DNA of 64,000 nucleotides from Euonymus europaeus (Eukaryota; Streptophyta; Magnoliopsida; Celastrales; Celastraceae). Positions 22,495 to 34,997 of this stretch are shown here, in pieces; positions within the stretch are counted from its first letter, which is position 1; each line of letters starts with the position of its first letter. The stretch covers positions 22,118,022 through 22,182,021 of the forward strand of contig OY756967.1 in assembly GCA_963580455.1 (NCBI GenBank). Direction: 5' to 3'. The translations under genes and the position numbers were made by a program. The notes beneath the pieces are model-generated. The model was not told where the DNA came from and ran no database searches. It saw only the letters and a program-made list of their open reading frames with translations.

Positions 22495-23103
22495 ATGGAA
22501 TTTGAAAATGATTATACATCATCGTCCTCATCATCTCACCTCTCTCCAGGCAATAATTCTTCTCCTGCATTGCTGCAGGCGCCACCAAATACCTCTCTGA
22601 AACGCCGGGCAGGAAGAAAGAAGTTCAACGAAACCCGCCATCCAGTATACCGAGGTGTTAGGCGAAGAAACGGAGATAAATGGGTGTGTGAAGTGCGTGA
22701 ACCGAACAAGAAGTCGAGAATTTGGCTTGGGACCTTCCCTTGCCCTGAAATGGCAGCTAGGGCTCATGATGTTGCTGCGCTTGCACTCAGAGGTGAACTT
22801 GCGCAGCTAAATTTTCATGATTCTGCTTGGTTACTTCCCCGACCCTACTCTTCTACTCCCGGGGATATACAAAAGGCAGCTCTCGAAGCTGCAGAGGCTT
22901 TTAGACCTGCCATGTCCACGTCTTCTACTAACTCTTCTTTAGAGCCCACTGCGTTGTTTATGGATGAAGAGGAGATGTTTAATATGCCAGGGTTGCTGGA
23001 CAGCATGGCAGAGGGCTTGATGGTTACACCCCTTGGTATGCAAAGAGGATTCGATTGGGATGACGTGGATTGTTCTACAGACTGCACTTTGTGGAGAGAC
23101 TGA
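22495..23103 (+). CDS. DREB1: CBF/DREB1-type AP2/ERF transcription factor
   Basis: Intronless, 202 residues; the ATG at 22495 is preferred over an upstream in-frame start because the protein then begins like other CBFs and follows a TATA box and leader. The AP2 domain is at about 51-108, with V64 and E69 (the V14/E19 pair of DREB proteins). It is preceded by the CBF signature [15 protein letters not shown] (36-50) and followed by DSAWL (109-113). The acidic C-terminal activation region contains [19 protein letters not shown]. CBFs bind CRT/DRE (CCGAC) and drive cold and dehydration response genes. Two deviations stand out: DSAWL rather than DSAWR, and a C terminus of LWRD rather than the usual LWSY. 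It stands alone here; CBF genes are often in tandem arrays. Confidence 0.93.
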   Translation: MEFENDYTSSSSSSHLSPGNNSSPALLQAPPNTSLKRRAGRKKFNETRHPVYRGVRRRNGDKWVCEVREPNKKSRIWLGTFPCPEMAARAHDVAALALRGELAQLNFHDSAWLLPRPYSSTPGDIQKAALEAAEAFRPAMSTSSTNSSLEPTALFMDEEEMFNMPGLLDSMAEGLMVTPLGMQRGFDWDDVDCSTDCTLWRD

Positions 23104-26060
23104 TGTAGAACTTAATAAGTAATGTAAGGGCTGACTAATATAAAAATTTATATGACTTTTGGTCGTTGGAAAATTTTTGGAGTCCGGGGGAGTAGCGCTA
23201 GCTCTTGAGGAAAAAGGATCGGGACTATTTATATTAATAAATTTTTATTATCATTGGACATTCATCTTAATATTTATTAATAATATTGATGCAGGGTCAT
23301 GAGATCGACGAAACAGACAGACACGAACAAGATTTATTTGAAGATAGATTAGGGCTTTGATGCTTGTGCGTTAAGAATAATGCTTTAAATTTAGTTTTTA
23401 TTTTTTCTTTTATCGATAAATTAATTAGTATTTGTTAGAGTAATATTTGTTGACGCATGTGGGTTAACGATAATGCTTTAATTTTAGTTTTTTTTATTGA
23501 TAAATTAATTAGTATTTGTTAGAGTGATAATTGTTGACGCATGTGGGCTAACAATAATGCTTTAAATTTAGTTTTTATTCTTTTTCTATTATCGATAAAT
23601 TAATTAGTATTTGTTAGAGTGATAATTGTTGACGCATGTGGGCTAACAATAATGCTTTAAATTTAGTTTTTATTCTTTTTCTATTATCGATAAATTAATT
23701 AGTATTTGTTAGAGTAATACACCAATACTTGTAAGAGTGGGCTTGTATTATTGGGCTTTACCTTATAAGAACAGTACAGAGGGCCCGCCTTTTGCCCTAT
23801 GTAGATATGGGTCTCCCTTAATGTATTGTTGGGCTTTTTTCTTGTAAGACCTCTGTAGTGGACTTTTGGCTCTTATTAGATATTGGATTGACGCAAAACT
23901 CAAGGACCTGTCTATCCATTCGCGTCCTTTGATATTTTGATAAAATATTAGTCGCAAGTTATACGACTTAGAGATAGGGATCAAATTCGAATCTTTCAGT
24001 CAAATTACCTACTCTTTCCAAGCTGATTATCACTCTGTCATATGCCTTGGGGCTCGCCCTTGATATATCCGTTGGCACTTGTTAGTGATGTTGAATTGGT
24101 GATGGTTTGGAATTTCTCTCATGGTAGGTCTCAAAACGTTATATCCGATGCTAATTACGAGGTGTGCTAAGAATCATGGCCAGAGAAAAGGGAAAAATAA
24201 ATAATAAGAAATTTTCAGTGAATAATACGTTAGATCTGCTAAGCTATGCTTCAATGATGGATAAACTGTATGAGTTATATGATTTGTGTTAATGTTACTT
24301 GATAATTATTAGTCCAACCAAATGATTTATTGACAACTTTGATACCAAATCCAACTACCTGTCTCAATGATGATGAATGACTCTGGTTAAGTAAGAGGTA
24401 GACCAATTAGGCATCTAGTTTTGGTGGCCAAGAACAATATTGTTACAATAATTTAATGATGCAGTTATAAGGATTCATGCAACTTCGATGCAACAGAAGA
24501 TGCCTGAGCTAGCCACGAACTTTAACCAAATTTATTGGGAAAATTATATGTGCACGGATTTGACGATCCGAGTTTAGATCCTAATATTATATGATGTAAA
24601 ATTAAAAAATTGAACAAATGTGAATGCAAAACTCGATTAACGCGATGGATTGATTGACATTGTTTTAAGTTTTCTTGACAAAGATGATAAGAACCCAATT
24701 AATGTGGATACATTAGCATACTAACCTAACACACTTTGCCATGAACTAGACCTAACCAAACTTTCTTCTACTTCTGAATTTCCCTAATTTGGAACAGACA
24801 TCTACCCAACACATTGTGCAAAGTCAATAAATATGCACTATTTTAAGTGAATTAAGATGTGATTTCTTACCTGATGAGTGAGAGTACATGATGTCCAAAA
24901 CTCGAGCACTGGATCACTTCTAGCTAGTCAATACAAAAGGTTTTTGGCTCTTTGGCAAATAATCAAAATGGTGACCCCAAAGGACATGAGAGGTGGTCCA
25001 TGAAGCGACTACAACCATTGCCCCATTATCAAGCAAGCCTCGGTGAAGTTTCATTTGAGAGCTCTCAAAGTTACTATATTGAAACGAATTGCAACTTTAG
25101 GTTACTGATTAGTTGATCATGCATGGTTTAAAGAGAGACCCTGTGCCAAATAAAGCTCTTTTGAGCTCAATTTTGATGCTTAAATGTTGTAAATGTCAAG
25201 CTCACTCACATTAATAATATTGTCCATTTTGAATTGTTCGATTCCCATTGATATATCAGGCAAGCACGACTTTATTCTTCTCGTACTTGTCTCACTGAAT
25301 AGTACTCGAGTCATAGCAAAATACCTCATTAATAGAGTAGAGGAGACTTGTTCTTATGGAAGAGAATGAATAGTTGCATCTTTTCGACGTTGGATTCTTT
25401 AACATTAACTATTTGTTAATTTGGTATGACAAAAAAATCATGGCAGATTTGTGAAGAGAATTAAATTGTGCAAAAATTATCTACGTAATAGCAGAGACTT
25501 AGCAGAAATTGCTAGCGATAAAAAATTAAAAATAGCTTGGCTTCCTTGCAAAACAGAGTTTCAAACTGTAATGGCAAGATTTCATGGTCAAAAGGGGCTG
25601 ATCATAGTTAGGGGATTCTCAACTTTATTCTGTTCATTTATGGATAATTTATCCCTCCTCTCTCCACCCATATGTTTCAGCGTCTCACAGTGACCTTTTT
25701 AGCAAAATCTTCATTGATATGCTTCAAAATCCCCAAAAGCTCGTATGGGGTTTTTTTTTTAACTTTTGAAACCTCTTTATTGATTTGAAACTTACAACAA
25801 AATTAGCAAGAAACCCACCTCAAGAAGGAAAATAGTATTTTCTTCAATTCTCAATTCCGCAAGTCAGAAACTAATCCATGAAATCGAATTTTCAAGTCAT
25901 TTTCTTTTCACAATATGATAAAAAAAAAAAACCCAAGTATCCATATCCTTTCAAGAAGAAAGGCAAACAAAAATCGAAATCTAAAAATAGAAAAACTAAA
26001 ATCTGGGGGAGGAAGTAAGAGTAATAGAAAGATAAGAAAAGAAAAATCAACATGAACCAG
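23104..26060. other. Gene-poor intergenic region
   Basis: Apart from the tandem repeat at 23351-23725 I see no gene. The sequence is AT-rich with short open frames only. The part next to 26061 should include the 3' UTR of the DUF868 gene. Confidence 0.35.
23351..23725. repeat. ~95-bp tandem repeat downstream of CBF
   Basis: Three to four head-to-tail copies. The unit contains TTGTTGACGCATGTGGGCTAA, AATAATGCTTTAAATTTAG and ATCGATAAATTAATTAGTAT. The last two full copies are nearly identical at 95-bp spacing (starts 23532 and 23627); the copy starting 23448 is 84 bp long and the first is partial. Each unit includes a TTGAC W-box core. Confidence 0.88.
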
Positions 26061-26975
26061 TCAGTTTTTTTGAAGGCTCTTACTGGCATAGATCAACAAG
26101 GAGAATTCAGCTCTCTCTTGGTCTCTCTGCACCAACTTCTCCTCCAACCAAAGCCTGCTATCCGACCCACTTCTTGTCCTGAACATGAATACAGCATATG
26201 ATCCTGAAACAGGATTGAAGAACCAGTTATGTAAATCCCACATTAGATCAACCAGCAACCCATCAACAAAGATTGTCTGGTTTCCCCTGAAATTCCACTG
26301 CAGCCTCTTAACGCGAATCACCGTCTTTTTATCGACATAAACAGACAGAACCGGATGCTTTAGGCCCTCATTTTCTCCACTACATCTAATCAAAATGTCA
26401 TGTGGAATTCCAGCGTCACAGAACTGAGCCTTGGTTGTATATAAAGTGTTGCCTGAACAATGCTCCTGCCTTGAAATTAGATCCACTTTGGGTGCAGGAT
26501 TGCTGGTTTTGAACTTCTTAGCCATGGCTTCTTCACCAAGATCACCCAAAATAAGTCCTATCTCTGAATCAACCATGATAAGTACATGAAACCCATCAAC
26601 AGGTTCAGGTCCTGTGTCATATTTAGCATTCGAGAGATCCCAGAAGACTTCGATCTTCGAATAAGTATCGGATTCGATCATTCTGTTGCCTTTCTTCTTC
26701 CTGAATAGCCTTGAGTTTGTATTGAGATTGAAAGACGCTGAAGTTTCATTGTTGAAGTTTATGGTGAGGCCTTGAGTGGTTTGGTTCTTGGACCAAGTGA
26801 CTTTGATCAAGAGTTGCTTTTGATTGGAGAGAATGACTTTGTAGAGACAAGTGACAGCATTTTGAACAGATGGGGTTAGGCTTGGAGAGATACAAGCATT
26901 GTTGGGATAGCTAGAACAAGAAGAATGAGACACATTTATGGCATTTTCACTCAAACAAGAAGCTATATCCCTCAT
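26061..26975 (-). CDS. DUF868 family plant protein
   Basis: A single exon of 304 residues starting at the ATG 26975-26973. It matches the plant-specific DUF868 family. Recognisable blocks are the N-terminal SVQNAVTCLYKV, a beta-rich core with IEVFWDLSNAKYDTGPEPVD and VLIMVDSEIGLILGDL, and the C-terminal block with LQWNFRGNQTIFVDGLLVDL and DLHNWFFNP. The size is typical for the family. No signal peptide or transmembrane helix is seen. The biochemical function of DUF868 proteins is unknown to me. The 5' leader holds a GA microsatellite, common in plant leaders. Confidence 0.9.
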   Translation of the reverse strand: MRDIASCLSENAINVSHSSCSSYPNNACISPSLTPSVQNAVTCLYKVILSNQKQLLIKVTWSKNQTTQGLTINFNNETSASFNLNTNSRLFRKKKGNRMIESDTYSKIEVFWDLSNAKYDTGPEPVDGFHVLIMVDSEIGLILGDLGEEAMAKKFKTSNPAPKVDLISRQEHCSGNTLYTTKAQFCDAGIPHDILIRCSGENEGLKHPVLSVYVDKKTVIRVKRLQWNFRGNQTIFVDGLLVDLMWDLHNWFFNPVSGSYAVFMFRTRSGSDSRLWLEEKLVQRDQERAEFSLLIYASKSLQKN

Positions 26976-27031
26976 TTTCTAATACTACAATATCAGGACA
27001 TCAAATACAAAGATGGGTTTTTTTTCTAGGA

Positions 27032-27054
27032 AGAGAGAGAGAGAGAGAGAGAGA
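27032..27054. repeat. (GA)n microsatellite in the DUF868 5' leader
   Basis: About eleven uninterrupted AG dinucleotides, 57 bp upstream of the DUF868 start codon on the coding strand's leader side (CT repeat in the transcript sense). Confidence 0.9.
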
Positions 27055-27690
27055 TTGAGGGAACTGGTGACCTCTCTTTATTTCCTGTCCTAATAAGAAG
27101 AAAAGAAAATGAAGGATTTTGTACTGTTTCTCCTCCTAAACAATCTTCTAAAGTCGAAATTCATGATATGGAAAGAACTTCAGGAAAAGAAATCCAGCTT
27201 CCTGAAAGAGTCATTTGCATATATAAAATGGGTTCTCTGTCTCACAGTCTCTCACTCACCATAAAACCTGCAAATCAAAAGGAAAGAAAAGAAAATTGTT
27301 GCAGAGAAGCAGAAACCTTCCAATGGTATCTCTCAGTTCATCTGATATAATTGAAAACCAAACGAGAAGGAATAAAAAAAAATATATATATATATATATT
27401 ATTTGAAGATTAAGGCAAAAATAATGAAGATTTTTTAAGTAAAGAAAGCGTGCTTAGTGGGGATTATATATATTTATGAGAGTTAATAAAAAAGTTCTTG
27501 ATGCATTCAAAGAAAGAGAAATATCTGATAACAGACAGAGTCTTTTATCAGTTTATGGATTGTGATGGGATAACTTTTGGATTCTGGATTTCCAGTGGAG
27601 ATGATTATGATAGAGAATGTCAGTTAGACCCCACAAAATAAATTTAAACAGAAGATGCACCAACTTCTAGTCCCAAAACACATATGATTA

Positions 27691-27807
27691 AAAGCAAGTG
27701 ATTATTTGAGCTAAACTTTACTCATAGATGTCACATTTTTCAAAAAATAAAAGCAAGTGATTATTTGAGCTAAACTTTACTCATAGATGTCACATTTTTC
27801 AAAAAAT
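27691..27807. repeat. 58-bp tandem duplication
   Basis: Two essentially identical head-to-tail copies starting AAAAGCAAGTGATTATTTGA at 27691 and 27749. A second short duplication (ACATGATTTATAAGAAATCG) follows at about 27876-27930. Confidence 0.85.
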
Positions 27808-30800
27808 AATAAAAATTTCAGTATTTTTCGAGTGCTGTGATGGACACGCATGATTCATATAAAATCGTAGATCTCACATGATTTATAAGAAATCGTGTAC
27901 ATCACATGATTTATAAGAAATCGTGTACATCCAATCAATCTCAACATGTAGGATAACTGAAATTAAAAAAAAACAATGGGATCTATATGATGATTGAATT
28001 TCTCAATATTTAAATAAAAAGCATAGTACTAAATTTCACTAAATATTTCATTAGTAATGCACTTCCTAGTAGTTGCATCGCATAATAAATAAAAATGGTA
28101 AACCATGTGGCTGCGGTAGTGAAGAAGCTACATTGAAATCCCTGCAGCAATGTTGCTCATCAACTTTTCATTTTTTTTTTTTTGGATAGTCAACTCCCTC
28201 TCCTATCCATCCCTAATTATTCTCTAGAAGTTCTGACACTAAAATTTAAAACTAAAATAAGAACAAGAGTAAATCTCAATTTTCATTTAAGGCTGGAGAG
28301 GAATTAAAACAAAGAAAGACAAGGATTGTGCTTTAGAACATATGGGATTTTGGGTGTTAACGTATTACATTTGTAAATAATGAGATGGGTATTACAACAA
28401 ATAATAAAGAGATAGGTGGGTGAAGAATGGATTGGGCATGGAGGAATCTGTCACAAAAAATATATATAACAATTAAAAAAGCACCATTATTACTCTTTCT
28501 GGTGTACAATACAATAGAGGAGGTATACACTTGAGGGTCTGGCACTAAAGCAGGTTCCCCCAACATGGAGCAAAATAAATACTAAGGACAGATTGTCTTG
28601 ACGTCTTTCATGGGCATAAGACCTCTTCTTTAACAAGTGCAATGGTTTCCTACTCAATAAAGCTTTAGGTTACTGCATTTTCAGTCAATAAAGTTCATGG
28701 TGATATGTCATGACATCAGAAAGGAAAACACAAGGAACAATTTAAAGGAATTGGAATATTTATCTTTGTGTTCTGCCCATAAATCCACAACACCTGAAAA
28801 CATTTCACTATTTTAGTAGGATTGAATTTCTGGCTTTTGGGATTTGATGATGGTCTTTGTAAATCATTCTAGGGTTGGAGCTCGAAGTCGGAATTCGAGA
28901 TTACATACGAACCAATTCGCCAACTGAACTACTCATAATTTATATAAATCATTATTGAAGATGCCTCCACCGGAGGCTTGATATAATTAATAAAGTTAAT
29001 GCCTTTACATTTAGTGCCTAAGACACCTCAAAAGAGTTTCATGTTATGATTAAGTAATAATCCATATCTTTTTTGTCTAAGACATACAACTTTCTTCTTT
29101 CTTTGGTAGGAAGATGCTTTCTCTTCTTTTTCAATTATCATAACATTTAGGTTAAAAGAACAGCTGTGGATATTCAGAAAGTTAATTGCTAAGTACCTAA
29201 AATACCAGATAACGTGAGAAGGACAAACATAATAACTAATAAGGAAGATGGAATCCCACCAAAATCTTGAAATTCTTGTCTTTTGACTTTATCTTCTCAT
29301 AACGAGAAATTCTTGCCAACCCAGAAGGCCATTTTAGCATATTTTCTTTGTCAAAAGCAGTTCACAGAAAATTCTTTTCACATGGCAACATTGGCAAGTG
29401 ACTTTTTTTTATTTCTGAATTCAATGGAGGGAATTCTAGAAAAAGCCAAGTGGGTCGGGACTGATAAGAGAAGACTATGCAATCTATCATGCCATGGCTT
29501 AGACTAGACGCGTTGGATCAAAATGATCAGCTGAACTGGTAAGAAGGGAACATCAAGTAATACAAACGAACGTGCTTGTATGTTGCGTCAAACTTCAGCC
29601 GATACGACAGTCGCCATCTCCAACCCACTCAAAATCGTTATGTCATTTATCGGCCGATTTTTCAATTTCTTTATGGATCTCAGTGTAAAATATGTAATTT
29701 AAAAAAATCGATCAAACCATTCAATTTTGATCGATTTTGACTTTTGACTTTTTTTTACAGCTCTACAAGATACGTTTGCTCATTTTAGAAAACACGGAAA
29801 AAAATAGAAAATTGCTTGAAAACATAAAACCACAAAAATGACAAATTCTAAAATATATATATATATATATATATCAGCGCAAGTAGAAACGAAATTGGGG
29901 TAGACTAGTGCAAAAGAAAAATTGTTCTATATTGCTAAAATAACGTGGTAGACTGCTTCCTTGATCCCAAACACACCCGCTTCATATCACTCTCCATATC
30001 TTCTTCATAACCCAACGGCCTTCTTTAAACAAATTTCTAGGGGAAAAAAATCATATGCAAATGAACTAACTTCTGTTCTGCAAATCACGTGTGCAACTTT
30101 AGTCTTCCAAGCTAAATGCATTTAGAAAAATGACAGCTACTATAATGGACATGAAGAAATATACTGTAGATTATGCAGCAACCGACGAGTAGCAGTGGTT
30201 ATAGTTGCTTCTAGGAAGTTATTAGAAGTCAAATTTCCTGCTAACTAAAATCACATAAATTAATCAACCAAACTCGCATTCATTATTTTTATATGTCGCT
30301 TAGGTCATCTATAACCAGCTGATTATTGATCATATCAAGCATCATTATCTGTTTAATCTACACAAGATATGTCTGAATATGAAATGCAAACTTCACCGAT
30401 CAATGCATAACAATTACCAGGGAAGAAAAAGGAAGGACGAAATGAAAATTATGTTCAACAAGCGAGTGCTCACATCCTGACAGAGAGCATGTGAAAAACC
30501 ACATGTTTGCTAAAACATACTAAAGCCTCACAACTATATCAGTTACCTGGTCAACAGGGCAAACTGAAAGAGCTTTGACGGAAGCAAGCTTTCAATAAAG
30601 ACTTGAAAAGGAAAACACTTGTTCTTGGCGTCAGAAGGATTCAGAATGAGAACTGTTTTCACTGATTTTTCAACCCAAGTTTGTCACATTTTCATGGAAA
30701 GTAAAATTAAATATAAAAGCAATAATGAACCCTAATCATTCATCAGTTTTGGTGGTGTTAAGGTAAGAGGTAAGGCTGTGAAGACTGCAATTCTAACTTC

Positions 30801-31137
30801 ATTTACCCCCTCCTATTGAAGCCTCTTCATTCACATTTTCTCTCCTTGAAATGAAAGCTAACAATATCATGCACTGCACTAATGAAGGTAATTTTAGAAC
30901 CGAATGAACCTATTTACCCAGCTTCCCATTCAAAAAAAAAAATCTTCGTTCATTAGAATATATAATGTATACTAAGTGCCTTGAACCAGAGAGGAAAGAA
31001 GAAAAAAAATTGTGAGGTTCATACTTTCTGAACTTGGAAACTGACAAACAAAAATGTTCTCCCAAAAGTTATAAGGAACACAGACAAAAATCTGAGGGAT
31101 GATGAGCGCGAAACAGCATTAGTTCTCAAAGACAAAT

Positions 31138-32608
31138 TCATTCTTCCATTGCTTGATTTTCCTGGGTCTGCTGTTGTGGAACCTTGACTGAGATTTTCGG
31201 TAGTGTGAGAGATGGCTCTAGTTTGAGAGCCAGAGGAGCTTTGACCAAATGGATACCCTGTTCCAATTCCTTTGCTGCCTCCCTCTTCTCCTTGATGTTC
31301 TTGCCTTTCATCCTGCCAAAATTGTTCAGACAACATCGATATAATTCAATGGTCCAGGAAAAAACAAAAAATGCAAACTTTTTTATGCTCATTTTTTTCA
31401 AAATAAGGTGGTGCAGAAGAAAAACCTCTTTTCCAGGTGTCTTATCTCCCTATCAGTTCTGACTTTATCTATCTTCTTGATTGCCTTCAGAGTGTTCTCC
31501 GCAAGATTCCTGTCATATCTCTCGGGCCTATTTCGTTTTCTTTCAAACTCAAAGGTCGAATCCTTGCAAAAATTAAAAGGCAGAGAGAACATTGAATGCT
31601 AAGCTTTTCCTGTGCGACAAAACTATAATCTAAAAAACTTATCATGGGCAAAACATTGTCTCAGTCATTTACTTGTGTCATATCTTTTCCATGCAATCTT
31701 CTATAAGCCTTGGTCCATTTCACTTTGCGAGGGTTCCTCTTCATTTTGAAGTTCTTATGGCATTTTGATCGACAAAATCGAAAAATCTGAAAAGAAAATG
31801 TTAATCAGTATGAGGAAAAATAGCCCAAACAGCTAAATATGACAATTTGAGATGACATGACCCTGCATTGTTCTGTAAGATAGGCATATATTCTGCGTGC
31901 CACTATTTTTTCCAAAACAAGATACCCGTGTGCAGTTTTGGCTCGAAAAGTAAATCCTCGAGTGCTTAAATTGACCCCCACCCTCTTCTCAAGCACCATG
32001 CAAGTTGCAAGGTGTTTGAATGGTGAGTCAAACACAAGGCCCCCAATAGAAGGATTCAAGATCTCAACTCCGAAAAATATCAATCCCTTTCATAAGGTCT
32101 ACATTCCTAACCCAACACCAACCAAAGACAGACAATGGTCAACATTTCATAATAAAGTCAAAATCACATGCCAAACAAACAGATTCTCCTAACTGTCACC
32201 ACACAACACGTTCAGTATGGAAAGTTGGATGTTTTAACCTTCATCGTCACCATGTAAACTGCAGCTTACGACATATTGTGACTTGAAGATAACAAAATAA
32301 ATTTAAATAACTTGATTGAGTTTAAGTTACATCATTACAGATCTTCAAAATCTGATTTAGGTGCAAATTCGAGGGATATTGACTGCATAAAGTAAAGTTA
32401 CACCTCAATTTTTGTTTGACCATAAACTGATCCCCCCAGAGTTTCAGCAATAGAATGCAGTAACGCAGTTGGATAATAAAAGGGGATGGAAAGAACAGAA
32501 TATAATGGAGAGCAGACAAATTGTCACCTTTGCATCGTTAAGAACAAACTGAATGCCATGCCCCGGATATACAGTAGAAGAACAGAACCAACATTTCTCC
32601 AACCTCAT
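31138..32608 (-). CDS. RLP24: Ribosome biogenesis protein RLP24 (L24e-like)
   Basis: Four coding exons (32528-32608, 31673-31786, 31426-31562, 31138-31312) with GT-AG borders and closing phases, giving 168 residues. Residues 1 to ~60 form the L24e zinc ribbon with C6, C9, C32 and C36 (CWFC ... CRSKC). A conserved basic block follows ([15 protein letters not shown]), then [17 protein letters not shown] and a basic coiled coil. In yeast the orthologue Rlp24 holds the place of L24 in pre-60S particles and recruits the AAA-ATPase Afg2/Drg1; the same role is expected here. The short acidic C terminus is normal. A probable 5'-UTR intron (about 32631-33961) separates the coding region from the promoter. 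Confidence 0.95.
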
Positions 32609-34407
32609 TGTGTATTTGGATTAGGCAACCTATAATTGCTGAAATAGAGATAATGAATATATCAAACAGAAGCGAAAGAAATACACACACACACACATAT
32701 GTCTAGTTGTCTACCCCCCAACCCACCCACAAACACACATGTAAACAAGCTGATATATGTCTATTGATGATAGAAGAAAATGCATCACCCTCAAACGCTA
32801 TCAAATTCTATAAGCCATATTATATAGTACACTGATTATAAGAGTTTCATAAGTAGCAGCAAGATGTCATAGAGACACAAAATAAACACGATATATGCTA
32901 ATCATGGCTTATCAAATATGAACCACAACTTCTTGTGGGTAACCTATCTTTCGATGGTTTTATTGATTATCAAGACCAAAACAAAACAAAAAACCAAAAT
33001 TGGAAAAAATAGTCATACAACAAATACCAATCAACCAAAACACGCGTTCAAGAGGATAAATTGAATGCAGAGATGGAAGTGGCAAATGCGATAATATATC
33101 CTAAAATACAAACAACTTAATACCTAAAGTAATGTTACCCCACCAAAAACGTAATGAATTCTCGAGAGAACAATTAACTCTCTTTTTTCTTAGACCAGGG
33201 GGAGGGACAGAAATCCACTTCCACGTGCAAAACTAGTGCTCTATACTAGGATAGCCTCAGGAAATTCATTCAACAATGGGTTCGGTCTCATCGGTTCAGG
33301 AAAACTAACACCAGTGTTCTTTTTGTGTGTGAAAGGCCAAATGTATTCGTGAATACAATGAATTGCAAATAACTAAAGACCTATAAGTCTAAAAGCTACA
33401 AAACCTTCGCATTATGAGTTCAATTCCAAAACAAAGGAACTGACAGGCCGACATGTAAATAAACTCCTACGAGGGCAAAGGAACAAACCGAGGGTCCAAG
33501 ACACAAAAAATACAAAGAAACTGTCAAAATGACTTCTTCACCCATAAGTCCATAAATTTAGCTATGCAAAAATCATACAAAAACACGAAGCAATTATAAA
33601 AAGACCATGCAATAAAACACAACGTCGCCAAATCCACAAAAAAGAAGGAGAAGGACAATCAACATACTTCTCAATACGGTTCATTAGGGATAGGATTAGA
33701 ACACGAATACACAACCTATGAATACGCAAACTCTAAGTTCTTTCATTCAAGCCAAACACGATCAGACAGTGAGAGAAATATCAAAGAAGCAGTAACAATC
33801 AGCAACTGAAGATTTTTCACTTGGAATATTAAGCTAACTTACAAATCTCCGTGTAAAATAAGTTAAAATCCAAATTTCAGTATTGGATGCATGAATCTTT
33901 TACAAATTCAACCGACCGACATTAATCCCGAGCAGAGTACATAGAGAGGGACAGAAAGGAGTACCTGTGATAGGGATGAGGGAGCTCCACTCGGGTTTGC
34001 CCCCAACAGGCGGCTACGGCCGAGAGAGGTGTACAGGAAAGATGAAGGTCGCGAATGTCAGAATGCGTGGCGGTTTGCGTTTAAGACCAAACATGGGCCC
34101 TGGACAAAGGGGTTGGGCTGTCGTTTCTTTTTCTTTTGATATGGGCTTCTTTTTTTTTGCTTGAGATTGGAGTGTTAAAGGGTAGTTTTATTCTATTTTT
34201 TTATATATTTTGGTTAAATTATTTCATCGATTATCGATCAATTATATCAGTTTTCAATTCTATTTAAAAAATACATATATTTTTTTATTTTTTTTTTGAA
34301 AAAAATGAAACGTTTCGATTTTGATTGGTTTGAATTTATTGGTGCATTATTTCTTATAGGATTTATGATTCTTATCAAGAGTCATAAAGATGTCATTTGT
34401 CTATGCC
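32609..34407 (-). promoter_or_regulatory. RLP24 leader, probable 5'-UTR intron and promoter
   Basis: On the minus strand a good donor (CACAG|GTACTCC near 33961) and a good acceptor (CTATTTCAG near 32641) bracket about 1.3 kb of AT-rich sequence. That fits a leader intron, frequent in plant ribosome-biogenesis genes. No other gene is seen. Confidence 0.45.
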
Positions 34408-34525
34408 TCCGTTTGTTTCAGATTATAAGCTAGCTTATACTCTGTCACTCGTACTCTCAGACACTCTCAGTTTTTATGCTTTACGAGAGCTTATACTCTA
34501 TGAGACATACTCTGATCCAAACAGA
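34408..34525. mobile_element. ~118-bp MITE, copy 1
   Basis: It starts TCCGTTTGTTTCAGA and ends with the inverted TCTGATCCAAACAGA. It contains ATAAGCTAGCTTATACTCTG and CTCAGACACTCTCAG. A second copy lies inverted at 45937-46052. Terminal inverted repeats are evident; the target duplication is not clear. Confidence 0.75.
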
Positions 34526-34997
34526 CCCATATGTAAATCTACGAGTACTTCGGCGGTTAGGCCTATCTTGCTATTTGGGATTATGTGGTTTAGGAATAGG
34601 CCCATATATTATGGATTGGATTCGATCTATTAATTTTGTTAAATGTAGTTAGATTCTATCATGGGCTGAGCTGTGTGGTCTATAGCGGGCTTTGGAAATT
34701 TATTTTGGGCTAGGTTAGAAATTTATGTCTGAATTTTGTTTTTGGGCCTGGATGCTGCTTTATCTCGTTGGGCTTTGGGCCTGGCCTGGCCTATCCCCCA
34801 ATTGACCTGGCATTTTTTAATATTAAATTTCAAATACATATTTTAATGGGCCCACTTTACTTAGTCTGCGGAATCAGAAAACCTTTTCAAGCTCGACCCG
34901 AGTCTGACCATGATCCACTCAACTACAATCCTCTGGGAAACAATTTCTCAGTATTATTCAGTAACTAAAGTAATTACAATAGCAAAATTTTACTAGC

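Larger units (their letters stand above)
26976..31137. other. Gene-poor intergenic region
   Basis: Left edge: DUF868 promoter. Right edge: RLP24 3' UTR. The rest is AT-rich with simple repeats, such as TA runs near 27380 and 29851, and short tandem duplications near 27700-27930. No tRNA, conserved protein or transposase fragment is recognised. Confidence 0.35.
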
